From: Myroides profundi
Lineage (GTDB): Bacteria > Bacteroidota > Bacteroidia > Flavobacteriales > Flavobacteriaceae
Length of the DNA: 64,000 nt
Reading direction: 5' to 3'
Assembly: GCF_000833025.1 (NCBI RefSeq)
Contig: NZ_CP010817.1
Location: forward strand, 3,844,001 to 3,908,000
This document shows, in pieces, positions 44,551 to 52,838 of this stretch. Each line of letters begins with the position of its first letter. Positions within the stretch are counted from its first letter, which is position 1. The position numbers and the translations under genes were made by a program. The notes below the pieces were generated by a model that was not told the origin of the DNA, searched no databases, and saw nothing but the letters and a program-made list of their open reading frames with translations.

Positions 44551-45719
44551 TGATCATGTTATCTAAATATATCAATACCAAATACTTTGTTCTAGGACTT
44601 GCCTTAGCGAGTATCACACTATTCACCCAATGTAAGACAGAGCCAAAAGAAGAAGATCTTATCTCTGCAACAGACAAAGACACAACCACTGTACATCTAA
44701 CTGATGCACAGATGAAGAATACAACTATAGAAACGGGCTCTCTGACTGAGCGCAAAATAGCGACAACACTAAAGCTAAATGGTAAAATAGATGTTCCTCC
44801 ACAGAACCTCATCTCCATAATTAACCCTCTAGGGGGATACCTTAAAAGTACTAAGTTATTACCTGGTATGCATATCAAAAAGGGTGAACTAATCGCTACG
44901 ATGGAAGACCCTCAGTATATTCAATTACAACAGAATTACTTAATCGCTAAGGACAAATATGAGTTTGCAAAACTAGATTACAACCGTCAGAAAGACCTAA
45001 ACGCAAGTCAAGCAAGTAGTGATAAGGTAATGCAAATCGCGCAAGCAGAGATGAATAATCAACGCATCACGATGAATGCCCTAGCACAGCAGTTAAGTTT
45101 AATCAACATTAGCCCTGCTTCACTGACTCATACTAACATTAGTAGAACTATTAATATATACAGCCCTATTAATGGGTTTGTGAGTAACGTTTTTGTCAAT
45201 GTAGGTAAGTATGTAACCCCTTCTGATGTCATGTTTGAATTAATTAACCCTACAGATATACATCTAAACCTAAAAGTGTACGAAAAAGACCTTGATAAAC
45301 TAGAGGTTGGACAGCGTGTAGTAAGTTATACTAACGGTGCACCTAATAAGAAATATGAAGGAGAGATTATACTGATCAGCATGGATGTAAACACGGATGG
45401 TGTATCTGATGTACATTGTCACTTTGAAGCATTTGATAAGAAACTAGTTCCTGGGATGTACATGAATGCTGACATAGATACACACGCAGCTGTATCACAA
45501 GCTTTGCCTGAAGAAAGTGTTGTCTATTTTGAAAAGCAAAACTATGTTTTTATAGAAACAGCAAAACAGACTTATGAGATGACTCCAGTACAAATCGGCC
45601 CTAAAGAAGATGGATATGTACAAATAATAAACGCAGATCAATTAGCTAATCAGAAGATAGTCGCTAAAGGAGCCTACACATTACTAATGAAGCTAAAAAA
45701 TACAGAAGAGGAAGAATAA
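44550..45719 (+). CDS. RND efflux periplasmic adaptor (CusB/CzcB-like)
   Basis: A 389-residue membrane fusion protein. The N-terminal signal has a lipobox-like LFTQC around residue 28, so it may be a lipoprotein. Barrel-sandwich halves (INPLGGYLKSTKLLPGMHIKKGELIATM and IYSPINGFVSNVFVNVGKYV, quoted in parts) flank a helical hairpin with QQNYLIAKDKYEFAKLDYNRQ. Its ATG overlaps the stop of the pump gene by one base (TAATG). It would link the RND pump to the TolC-like channel. Confidence 0.92.
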   Translation: MIMLSKYINTKYFVLGLALASITLFTQCKTEPKEEDLISATDKDTTTVHLTDAQMKNTTIETGSLTERKIATTLKLNGKIDVPPQNLISIINPLGGYLKSTKLLPGMHIKKGELIATMEDPQYIQLQQNYLIAKDKYEFAKLDYNRQKDLNASQASSDKVMQIAQAEMNNQRITMNALAQQLSLINISPASLTHTNISRTINIYSPINGFVSNVFVNVGKYVTPSDVMFELINPTDIHLNLKVYEKDLDKLEVGQRVVSYTNGAPNKKYEGEIILISMDVNTDGVSDVHCHFEAFDKKLVPGMYMNADIDTHAAVSQALPEESVVYFEKQNYVFIETAKQTYEMTPVQIGPKEDGYVQIINADQLANQKIVAKGAYTLLMKLKNTEEEE

Positions 45720-45742
45720 CTTCACTTTTCATCCACTACCTA

Positions 45743-45780
45743 AGGGGGTATTATCTAGATAATACTCCCTTTTGCTTTTT
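45743..45780 (+). terminator. Terminator of the metal efflux operon
   Basis: GGGGTATTATC / GATAATACTCCC long stem with a small loop, followed by TTTTGCTTTTT. Confidence 0.85.
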
Positions 45781-45854
45781 ACACAATAAGGAATCACTAA
45801 TAAACAATATGTCAAAGAACTACACCACAAAGCTACTACTCTATTGATACCGCT

Positions 45855-45925
45855 TCGATGATATAGACTCTTATGACTATACCTGACCTTATATGGTCGA
45901 TAATGGTCGCAACTAATGGGACACT
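45855..45925. repeat. Possible periodic array (about 10 bp), locus 3
   Basis: GACTCTTAT, GACTATACCT, GACCTTATAT, GGTCGATAAT, GGTCGCAACT follow each other with a period of about 10 bases. GACC/GGTC and TATAG/CTATA form inverted pairs. The style resembles the 11-bp arrays elsewhere in the window but the period is not the same, so membership is doubtful. Confidence 0.35.
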
Positions 45926-45948
45926 ATAACATTAAAACCTTAATTATA

Positions 45949-45978
45949 AAAAAAATGCTACCCATAAAGGATAGCATT
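45949..45978 (-). terminator. Terminator of the small lipoprotein gene
   Basis: AATGCTA / TAGCATT stem with A-run on the left, ending the minus-strand transcript of the gene at 46004-46381. Confidence 0.75.
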
Positions 45979-46003
45979 CATATTATATCGTGATAACACC
46001 TAA

Positions 46004-46381
46004 TTAAGGCATTAAAGCTTTTTGATATTTCTCAGCGATAGCTTGGAATCTAGCAGTTTGCTCTTTAGTTATAGTCGATGGATCAGTTTTTTGTAACTCC
46101 TCAGCGATTTTCATTAATTCCTCGCTTACTTTAGTAGCATCAGTAAGAGCTGCAGTGTCTCCAGCTTGTACTTTTTTCATCAAAGCGATGTGCTCATCAG
46201 CGATTTTTTCATACTTGTCTAATACTGCATCGTATCCAGAAGCAGCAGGAGCCTCTTCTTTTGCAGGTGCTTCTACTTCAGTTGTAGTAGCTTCTCCTTC
46301 TTTTGCAGTTTCTTTTTTCTCACCACAAGCAACAGCTACCATAGCAGCCATTCCTAATACCATAAACGTGATTTTTTTCAT
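46004..46381 (-). CDS. Small helical lipoprotein
   Basis: A 125-residue protein with a lipoprotein signal (MAAMVAVAC, Cys19), then an Ala/Glu/Thr/Pro-rich linker of about 30 residues (EGEATTTEVEAPAKEEAPAA) and a helical C-terminal domain (DAVLDKYEKIADEHIALMKKV). No enzymatic motif. Small abundant lipoproteins of this type are frequent in flavobacteria; the function is unknown. Confidence 0.75.
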   Translation of the reverse strand: MKKITFMVLGMAAMVAVACGEKKETAKEGEATTTEVEAPAKEEAPAASGYDAVLDKYEKIADEHIALMKKVQAGDTAALTDATKVSEELMKIAEELQKTDPSTITKEQTARFQAIAEKYQKALMP

Positions 46382-46882
46382 AGTTAATTTTGTATATAAT
46401 TAAACAACCTTTAAATTATTAGGTAATACCTTATTTACTTAATTATCATAAAGATATATACCTTATTAAAGTCTATGTAAAATTAACACAAATTAACTTA
46501 CAACAAAATATTTAGTAGAATATTTTTTATTTATCACTCTCATTGACAATAAGTAGCACTATTTCGCAAAATATTCACACTACCATAATAACACCTAATC
46601 CACTATTCATAAGGGATAGCGATATTATGATGTTATTCTTCACTACTAACATACCCCTAGTGTATTCTTACTTATTTATAAATCAACCTCTTATTTCCCC
46701 TTGATTATTGCACTACCATCAACCAAACGTCATAATTCTGGTGTAATTCATAAAATTATACCAAAATATTCTAATCTAAGTATCGATTATTCAATAGATA
46801 TCCCCTAACTTTAGTTTTTCTAAGAGCCTTATCTTCCGATTGAGGCATTTTTTATTTACATAATACAGTAATTCTATTCACT
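46382..46882. other. Non-coding AT-rich divergent region
   Basis: Separates the divergent lipoprotein and aminotransferase genes. No coding frame or RNA gene is supported. It has a distant inverted pair CATAATA / TATTATG (within 46560-46640) and short words such as CACTA repeated, too degenerate to call an array. No consensus -33/-7 pair was found for either gene. Confidence 0.5.
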
Positions 46883-48046
46883 ATGAACAGACGTGATTTA
46901 TTAAAACTATCAGGAACGTTGTTCGCAGGAAGTATCCTTACACAAGGATTTGCAACAACACAAGCATTAGGATCTATTGCAGATTTAGGTTTACCAACAT
47001 CAGTTGATGACCCGTTATTTTTACACTTTAACGAAAATAGCTTAGGTATATCTCCTAAAGCTAAAAATGCAATTATTGACGTTTTATCTAATGTAAATCG
47101 ATATCCTGACAGTTATATAAAAGAATTACAAAACACCATAGCTGATACCTTTAAGATGTCAGCAGCCCAAGTTACCATTGGTGCAGGCTCTTCTGACTTG
47201 ATCAGAGCCACAGTGAATTTACAAGTATATAAAGCAATCAAGAATGGGCAGAAAGTACAGCTTATCTCACCAGATCCTTCATTTTTCTTAGCCGCTAGTC
47301 ATGCAGAGGGGATGGGTATTCCTGTCATTAATGTTCCGTTAGACAAGGCTTTCTGTATGGATCTAGCTAAGATGAAGCAAGCTGCAGATAGCTTTGACGG
47401 TATCTCTATCATCTACTTATGCAACCCTAATAACCCGACAGGGACATTAACTAACTCTAGTGCTATTGCAGATTGGGTGACTACTGTTGACGCTAAGAAG
47501 AACTTCTTTATGGTGGACGAAGCCTATGCAGAATACATCACTGACAAAAGCTTCGTGAGTGGGACTTCTTTTATCAGAGAAGGAAGAGAGAATGTTATCG
47601 TATTGCGTACCTTCTCTAAGATATTTGCCATGGCAGGTATGAGATTAGGATATAGTCTATCTACAGAAAGTCTAGCAAATGAATTAGTTCCTTATATGGC
47701 AGTAGAGAATATCAGTACACTTACTGCAGTAGCAGGTACAGCTTCTTTAAAGGATAATGCCTTCATCGTACACAGTAGAGCAGTGAATGCTAACTCTCTT
47801 GGTATCACGACTGAGACCTTTGATGCACTAGGAATAGAATATCTACCTAGCCAAGGAAACTTCTTATTCCACAAGATAAAATGTGATCAACAGCAATATA
47901 TAGATGGCATGGCATCAGAAGGTATTATCGTAGGTCGTCCTTTCCCTCCCCTATTACAGTGGAGTAGAGTAACGTTAGGTACACCAGAAGAGATGAACCA
48001 ATTCTTAGCTGTTATCCAAAAATTCAAGAAGAAAGCATGGGTATAA
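46883..48046 (+). CDS. Tat-exported PLP-dependent aminotransferase (HisC-like)
   Basis: A 387-residue fold-type I aminotransferase of the histidinol-phosphate aminotransferase group. A twin-arginine signal NRRDLLKLSGTLFAGSIL opens the protein, so it should leave the cytoplasm folded with its cofactor. PLP-binding residues are visible: Asp212 in VDEAY, Lys246 in RTFSKIFAMAGMRLGY, and NPNNPTGT. The usual HisC works in the cytoplasm; this form must have another substrate. It lies 35 bases before the metallo-beta-lactamase gene with no terminator between. Confidence 0.85.
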   Translation: MNRRDLLKLSGTLFAGSILTQGFATTQALGSIADLGLPTSVDDPLFLHFNENSLGISPKAKNAIIDVLSNVNRYPDSYIKELQNTIADTFKMSAAQVTIGAGSSDLIRATVNLQVYKAIKNGQKVQLISPDPSFFLAASHAEGMGIPVINVPLDKAFCMDLAKMKQAADSFDGISIIYLCNPNNPTGTLTNSSAIADWVTTVDAKKNFFMVDEAYAEYITDKSFVSGTSFIREGRENVIVLRTFSKIFAMAGMRLGYSLSTESLANELVPYMAVENISTLTAVAGTASLKDNAFIVHSRAVNANSLGITTETFDALGIEYLPSQGNFLFHKIKCDQQQYIDGMASEGIIVGRPFPPLLQWSRVTLGTPEEMNQFLAVIQKFKKKAWV

Positions 48047-48081
48047 CCTCATCACTAATTTCAATACGAAATAAATAAACC

Positions 48082-48822
48082 ATGCGAAAAATACTTAGTT
48101 CCATAGCGATGTTAATCTGTACTACATTAGTACACGCTCAATCTGACAAGCTAAAAATCAAACAGCTCAATGATAATATGTATATATACACTACTTATCA
48201 AGAGTTTCAAGGGGTTACATACTCATGTAATTCGATGTATGTGCTGACAGACGAAGGTGTTATTCTAATAGATACACCTTGGGATAAAGATCAGTACGAG
48301 CCTCTAGTAGAGTACATCAGAACGAATCATAACAAAGAGATTAAATGGGTTATCACTACCCACTTTCACGAAGATCGTTCAGGAGGCTTAGGTTACTTTA
48401 ATAGTACAGGAGCACAGACGTATACCTACGCATTGACCAATAAAATATTAAAAGAACGCAATGAACCACAAGCTCAACATTCTTTTAATAAGGAAAAACA
48501 GTTTACCTTTGGCAATGAGAAGTTGGCTGTATACTTCTTAGGAGAAGGACATTCACTAGATAATACAGTAGTCTGGTTTCTAAAAGAAGAAGTATTATTC
48601 GGAGGGTGCCTGATTAAGAGTGCAGAAGCTACGACTTTAGGTAATATATCCGATAGCGATGTAATAGCTTGGCCTAAGACTATCGAAGCCGTAAAACAAA
48701 AATTTAAGAATGCTAAAGTCATTATACCAGGACACGATGAATGGGATATGACAGGGCATATCGAGAATACTGAGCGTATATTATCAGAATACAATCAACA
48801 ACATTCAACTAAAAACGATTAA
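48082..48822 (+). CDS. blaMUS: Subclass B1 metallo-beta-lactamase (MUS/TUS-like)
   Basis: A 246-residue periplasmic zinc beta-lactamase with a Sec signal ending in VHAQ. All six B1 ligands are present: His94, His96 and Asp98 in HFHED, His157 in GEGHS, Cys176 in GGC and His218 in PGHDE. The sequence fits my memory of the chromosomal MUS and TUS enzymes of Myroides, which hydrolyse carbapenems; the exact variant cannot be stated. There are no integron, IS or transfer signs nearby, so it looks intrinsic. It may be cotranscribed with the upstream aminotransferase. Confidence 0.88.
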   Translation: MRKILSSIAMLICTTLVHAQSDKLKIKQLNDNMYIYTTYQEFQGVTYSCNSMYVLTDEGVILIDTPWDKDQYEPLVEYIRTNHNKEIKWVITTHFHEDRSGGLGYFNSTGAQTYTYALTNKILKERNEPQAQHSFNKEKQFTFGNEKLAVYFLGEGHSLDNTVVWFLKEEVLFGGCLIKSAEATTLGNISDSDVIAWPKTIEAVKQKFKNAKVIIPGHDEWDMTGHIENTERILSEYNQQHSTKND

Positions 48823-48902
48823 TTAATATAGTAAATCAATAAACTTTAGGTTATTAACACTAAAATGCCAATGGCAGAGTTCCTAATCTTAAAGTCTTTT
48901 AT

Positions 48903-48910
48903 TACTTTTG
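48903..48910 (+). promoter_or_regulatory. Possible glycyl-tRNA synthetase -7 element
   Basis: TACTTTTG ends 4 bases before the ATG at 48915, so initiation here would give an almost leaderless mRNA. No TTG at -33 distance was seen. Confidence 0.35.
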
Positions 48911-48914
48911 CACT

Positions 48915-50459
48915 ATGGCAAAACAAGATGATATTTTTAAGAACGTTATTTCGCATGCTAAGGAGTATGGATACATCTTCCCTTCTAGTGAAATATACGA
49001 TGGTCTAAGCGCAGTGTATGACTACGCTCAGAATGGTGTGGAGTTAAAGAGAAACATTAGAGAGTACTGGTGGAAATCCATGGTACAAATGCACGAAAAT
49101 ATTGTAGGAATTGATGCCTCGATTTTTATGCATCCTACCACTTGGAAAGCTTCTGGTCACGTAGATGCGTTTAATGACCCATTAATTGATAATAAAGACA
49201 GTAAGAAAAGATACAGAGCTGACGTTCTTATCGAAGACTACTGTGAAAAATTATACCAAAAGGCTCAAAAGGAAATCGAGAAAGCGAAAAAGCGCTTTGG
49301 CGAATCTTTTGACGAAGAACAATTCGTAGCTACTAACCCTCGTGTAGTAGAATATTTAGCGAAGAAAAAAGAGATCTTAGAGCGTATGGCTCGTGGTCTT
49401 GATTCAGGAGATTTAGCAGATGTGAAAGCACTTATCGAAGAGCTAGAAATCGCTGACCCTGATACAGGTTCTAAAAACTGGACTGAAGTACGTCAGTTTA
49501 ACTTAATGTTTGGTACGAAGTTAGGGGCTTCTGCAGACTCTGCTATGGACTTATACTTACGTCCTGAGACTGCACAAGGTATCTTCGTAAACTTCCTAAA
49601 CGTACAGAAAACAGGTCGTATGAAGATTCCTTTCGGTATCGCTCAGACAGGTAAAGCATTCCGTAACGAGATCGTTGCTCGTCAGTTCATCTTCCGTATG
49701 CGTGAGTTTGAACAGATGGAGATGCAATTCTTCGTGAAACCAGGTGAAGAGATGAAGTACTACGAATACTGGAAAGAGACTCGTCATAAGTGGCACTTAT
49801 CATTAGGAATGGGAGCAGAGAACTACCGTTTCCATGACCATGAGAAATTAGCACACTATGCTAATGCAGCTACTGACATTGAGTTTAACTTCCCATTCGG
49901 ATTTAAAGAATTAGAAGGTATTCACTCGCGTACTGACTTTGACCTTAAAGCACATGAGAAGTTCTCAGGTAAGAAACTACAGTTCTTCGATAACGAGACT
50001 AACACTTCTTATGTACCTTATGTAGTAGAGACTTCAGTAGGTCTAGACCGTATGTTCTTATCTGTATTCTCTAGATCATTAGTAGAAGAGACATTAGAAG
50101 ACGGTTCTACTCGTACAGTATTAAGATTACCATCTGTATTAGCTCCGACTAAGGCAGCTGTACTTCCATTAGTGAAAAAAGATGGTCTTCCAGAGTTGGC
50201 TCAAGAGATAATCGAAGAGCTTAAATGGGACTTTAATGTAGCTTATGATGAGAAGGATGCAGTAGGTCGTCGTTACCGTCGTGCAGATGCACTAGGTACA
50301 CCATTCTGTATCACTGTAGATCATCAGTCATTAGAGGATAAAACGGTTACTATCCGTCACCGTGACACAATGAAACAAGACCGTGTAGCAATCGCTGACC
50401 TTAAAAACATCATAGAGAACGAAGTATCTATGAGAAACTGGTTAAAGAAAATGATGTAA
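48915..50459 (+). CDS. glyQS: Glycine-tRNA ligase (single-chain type)
   Basis: Charges tRNA-Gly. The 514-residue class II synthetase is of the eukaryotic/archaeal-like single-chain type: GYIFPSSEIYDGLSAVYDYAQNGVELK at the N-terminus (in parts), motif 2 FRMREFEQMEMQFF, LYLRPETAQGIFVNF, and ETSVGLDRMFLSV before the anticodon-binding domain. Monocistronic, ending in a strong terminator. Codon use is of the highly expressed kind (many CGT and GGT). Confidence 0.95.
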   Translation: MAKQDDIFKNVISHAKEYGYIFPSSEIYDGLSAVYDYAQNGVELKRNIREYWWKSMVQMHENIVGIDASIFMHPTTWKASGHVDAFNDPLIDNKDSKKRYRADVLIEDYCEKLYQKAQKEIEKAKKRFGESFDEEQFVATNPRVVEYLAKKKEILERMARGLDSGDLADVKALIEELEIADPDTGSKNWTEVRQFNLMFGTKLGASADSAMDLYLRPETAQGIFVNFLNVQKTGRMKIPFGIAQTGKAFRNEIVARQFIFRMREFEQMEMQFFVKPGEEMKYYEYWKETRHKWHLSLGMGAENYRFHDHEKLAHYANAATDIEFNFPFGFKELEGIHSRTDFDLKAHEKFSGKKLQFFDNETNTSYVPYVVETSVGLDRMFLSVFSRSLVEETLEDGSTRTVLRLPSVLAPTKAAVLPLVKKDGLPELAQEIIEELKWDFNVAYDEKDAVGRRYRRADALGTPFCITVDHQSLEDKTVTIRHRDTMKQDRVAIADLKNIIENEVSMRNWLKKMM

Positions 50460-50481
50460 CCCATCATCTACCCTATACACA

Positions 50482-50515
50482 AAAGCCACTCTGTATCAGA
50501 GTGGCTTTTTTTATG
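50482..50515. terminator. Bidirectional terminator between glyQS and the orphan operon
   Basis: AAAGCCACTCT / AGAGTGGCTTT with T-run on the right and A-run on the left; serves both convergent transcripts. Confidence 0.9.
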
Positions 50516-50531
50516 TTTTTAAATGTATATA

Positions 50532-50960
50532 CTATGATTCTAACCATGCTTCATACTTTATATCCTCATCTATTCTCTTACAAACCTTCCAGAATATCCC
50601 CGTCACCATTGCTCCTGCTAAGACAGTAGAAGTAACACATGATATATGTAAATTAGAATCGAACATAAAATACGTCAGATATAAGTAAAACCCTAATGAT
50701 AACCAATATGAAAGTATAAACCTACCTTTCAAGCACAACGTTAATACTAGCATCATTACCAATGTAGGAATAGTTGTCATATAAGACATTCCCATCAGTA
50801 CGAAAGGAGTTATAAGCATCATGTATATAAATTCAAAATCTATACTACGATTTCCTTTTTCAAACGCCATTAAAAGTAATACTATAAAATGTAACAGATA
50901 CATGCTCACTATATTTAACAATATAAAGCACTCACATTTAGTCAATTTTCTCTTACTCAT
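50532..50960 (-). CDS. Unknown membrane protein of the orphan operon
   Basis: A 142-residue protein with four predicted membrane helices (about 13-33, 45-68, 70-90 and 95-125) and a charged C-terminal tail. No family recognised. It is the last gene of a three-gene minus-strand unit, 12 bases after the 234-residue gene. A membrane immunity protein for a papain-like effector would fit, but this is only a hypothesis. Confidence 0.65.
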   Translation of the reverse strand: MSKRKLTKCECFILLNIVSMYLLHFIVLLLMAFEKGNRSIDFEFIYMMLITPFVLMGMSYMTTIPTLVMMLVLTLCLKGRFILSYWLSLGFYLYLTYFMFDSNLHISCVTSTVLAGAMVTGIFWKVCKRIDEDIKYEAWLES

Positions 50961-50972
50961 AAAACATACTTA

Positions 50973-51677
50973 TTACTCACTTATACTAGATAGATGCATG
51001 CTTACCTCATCTATCCTACTATCTATACTTACTTTGCGTATCGGATAACTTACGAATAGACCTGATGTCAATAGCTCTATAGGTGATACACGTTTTATAT
51101 TATTCAAATCTATCAATGCATCGAAGTCTAGTCCATAACTATCTACTATATATCGTATTCGTGTCACTGATCGATCATAATAGCATTTATCTAAAGAAGT
51201 ACTATCCCAATCTGCTAGTTCTAAATATCTATTCTCTAATAGGTCACCATCTAACACCTTTAGACAGAACCCTACACATGTAGTCAATACAAGACCTGTA
51301 CTACTTCCTTCTAAGAAATATGCTCCGTCTTTAGTGAAATAAGAGTTATCAAAATAGAAACAACTCTTCACTAGATCATTTGTAATCACAGAATACAGAC
51401 TCTTACAGTGCCCTAAAAAAGAGCGCACACGTTCTTCCGTATTATAGATATGGAGCTTGATGATGTATCGACAGACACCATCATCTTCTAGTTCGTCTAG
51501 ACAGATACGATTAAATAGGGAATGAAATAGGTATACTGATCCCGCATAGCAGATGATAAGCCCTGCATGTACACACTCACGATCAGAAGTAAGCTCATTA
51601 TAGATACCGACAAAAGAATCATTAGCACATATAGCCTTGCTATTAAACATTACAGTAGGTACCTTATGATCATTCAT
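50973..51677 (-). CDS. Unknown protein with a possible permuted papain-like (NlpC/P60-type) fold
   Basis: A 234-residue protein without signal peptide. Residues 30-60 read ECVHAGLIICYAGSVYLFHS and a later segment reads GLVLTTCVGFCLKVLDGDLL. The order His ... Cys, with HAGL followed by a strand and then a Cys at the start of a helix, is the layout of permuted NlpC/P60 or YiiX/LRAT-like cysteine enzymes. Overall similarity is low and I cannot verify the fold. It lies between an Asn-rich helical protein and a four-helix membrane protein. Possible activities include amidase or acyltransferase. Confidence 0.55.
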   Translation of the reverse strand: MNDHKVPTVMFNSKAICANDSFVGIYNELTSDRECVHAGLIICYAGSVYLFHSLFNRICLDELEDDGVCRYIIKLHIYNTEERVRSFLGHCKSLYSVITNDLVKSCFYFDNSYFTKDGAYFLEGSSTGLVLTTCVGFCLKVLDGDLLENRYLELADWDSTSLDKCYYDRSVTRIRYIVDSYGLDFDALIDLNNIKRVSPIELLTSGLFVSYPIRKVSIDSRIDEVSMHLSSISE

Positions 51678-51679
51678 TC

Positions 51680-52234
51680 TTAATATACTGGCCCGAATGT
51701 GCGTAGCTTAGCCATCCCGCTCTCAAATACGTCTTTTATCATGTCGTGTTCTCTAAAGGATTTAGAGACTCTGAGCATGGTCTTTATAAAGGATTCTGAG
51801 AAATCACGATCTAGCATCGCCTGCATAAGTTGTCTAGCTGTACTAAACTCCTTTGCTCTAAATAAAGCTACCATAAACTCTGTCTGCCATACTAGCTGAT
51901 CTACAGGGTCACTAATACTGTCTAACTTCTTAAAAAAAGAAGTCAGTTCTACTGAAGCTACATTTAGTAGACTTGAATCTATCTTATTTATTGGAGTTAC
52001 TAACATATCTTTATTATTTAGAGAGACACATGATTTATAATCACTAGAAAGATTATTGTATAATAACCTTGGTTCTGATACTAGTGGTAAGGGGTCTATA
52101 GGTTCTTCATCACCTTGAAGAGGGTGTGTTTGACACTTATTATTATTAGAATTTATAGATTGATTATGATCTATATGTTGATTATTGTTTTCGTTTTCTT
52201 CTTCATTGTTCATATCACTTCTATACTTGTTCAT
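51680..52234 (-). CDS. Unknown protein with Asn-rich N-terminus and helical C-terminus
   Basis: A 184-residue protein. Residues 1-35 are low-complexity Asn/Glu/His. Residues 95-184 form paired helices resembling a TPR-like or chaperone module (DQLVWQTEFMVALFRAKEFSTARQLMQ). No signal peptide. First gene of the orphan operon, 2 bases before the papain-like gene, so the two are coupled. A second ATG at codon 8 is possible. An adaptor or chaperone role for the next product is a guess from position. Confidence 0.6.
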   Translation of the reverse strand: MNKYRSDMNNEEENENNNQHIDHNQSINSNNNKCQTHPLQGDEEPIDPLPLVSEPRLLYNNLSSDYKSCVSLNNKDMLVTPINKIDSSLLNVASVELTSFFKKLDSISDPVDQLVWQTEFMVALFRAKEFSTARQLMQAMLDRDFSESFIKTMLRVSKSFREHDMIKDVFESGMAKLRTFGPVY

Positions 52235-52396
52235 AATCGTTGTTATTCTATCTTCTTCTTCTCCTATTTCCTATCACAAAGGTATTTCTTTTCTTTCGGA
52301 TATCTGTATTTTTTCTTATCTTTAAATATCATAATTCAAACATTACCTGTACTTTACAAACAATTTAACCCATTTTTAGTTCTTCTTTAGTAGGAG
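52235..52396. other. Upstream region of the orphan operon
   Basis: No coding frame supported. TACCTTTG on the minus strand (complement of 52277-52284) fits the -7 consensus about 43 bases before the orphan operon ATG, but no TTG is at -33 distance. Confidence 0.4.
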
Positions 52397-52484
52397 ATTG
52401 TTCGGGTACAGATTTGATTTAGTTCGGTAAAAAAGTCTCTAGCCTGAGTAAACACAGGGTATTACCGAACAACTTCCGAACAAT
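52397..52484. repeat. 11-bp periodic inverted array, locus 4
   Basis: Two nested inverted pairs: outer ATTGTTCGG (52397-52405) with CCGAACAAT (52476-52484), inner GTTCGGTAA (52422-52430) with TTACCGAAC (52462-52470). GTTCGG cores on the left are 22 bases (two units) apart, CCGAAC cores on the right 11 bases apart. It lies in the divergent region between the orphan operon and the lactate-oxidase-like gene. Confidence 0.75.
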
Positions 52485-52838
52485 ATTAATCTAAAAACAC
52501 ACAGACATCTAATTTACAACAAGTTAAACTAACTATCAAACTCCATAATAACCTAAAAAGATCTTTTAAGGTCAGTAACTCCAAATGAGGTCAAAAATGT
52601 TCAAATACATTCTTATAAATAGATTTAAATAAACAAAAAACACTCCCTAATAAATAAAATATACAATCCTTTAAAAACAATTACCATTACCACATTCTCA
52701 TAAAAAACAAAAAATAATGAATTTAATATACTACATATTGTTTTTATTCAACCAAATACGTTCTTAATCTATATTAACCACTAACTCCTCTCCCTCACCG
52801 TAACTTTGTCGTATAAATAAATGTAAAACAGATTTTTT
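52485..52838. other. Non-coding AT-rich stretch upstream of the flavoprotein gene
   Basis: No ORF or RNA fold recognised. TAACTTTG at 52801-52808 fits the -7 consensus, 30 bases before the ATG at 52839, without a matching TTG. Confidence 0.5.

Noticed and set aside
46560..46680. Possible array in the divergent gap before the Tat aminotransferase
   Set aside because: CACTA words and a CATAATA/TATTATG pair are present, but distances are 23 and irregular, not 11.
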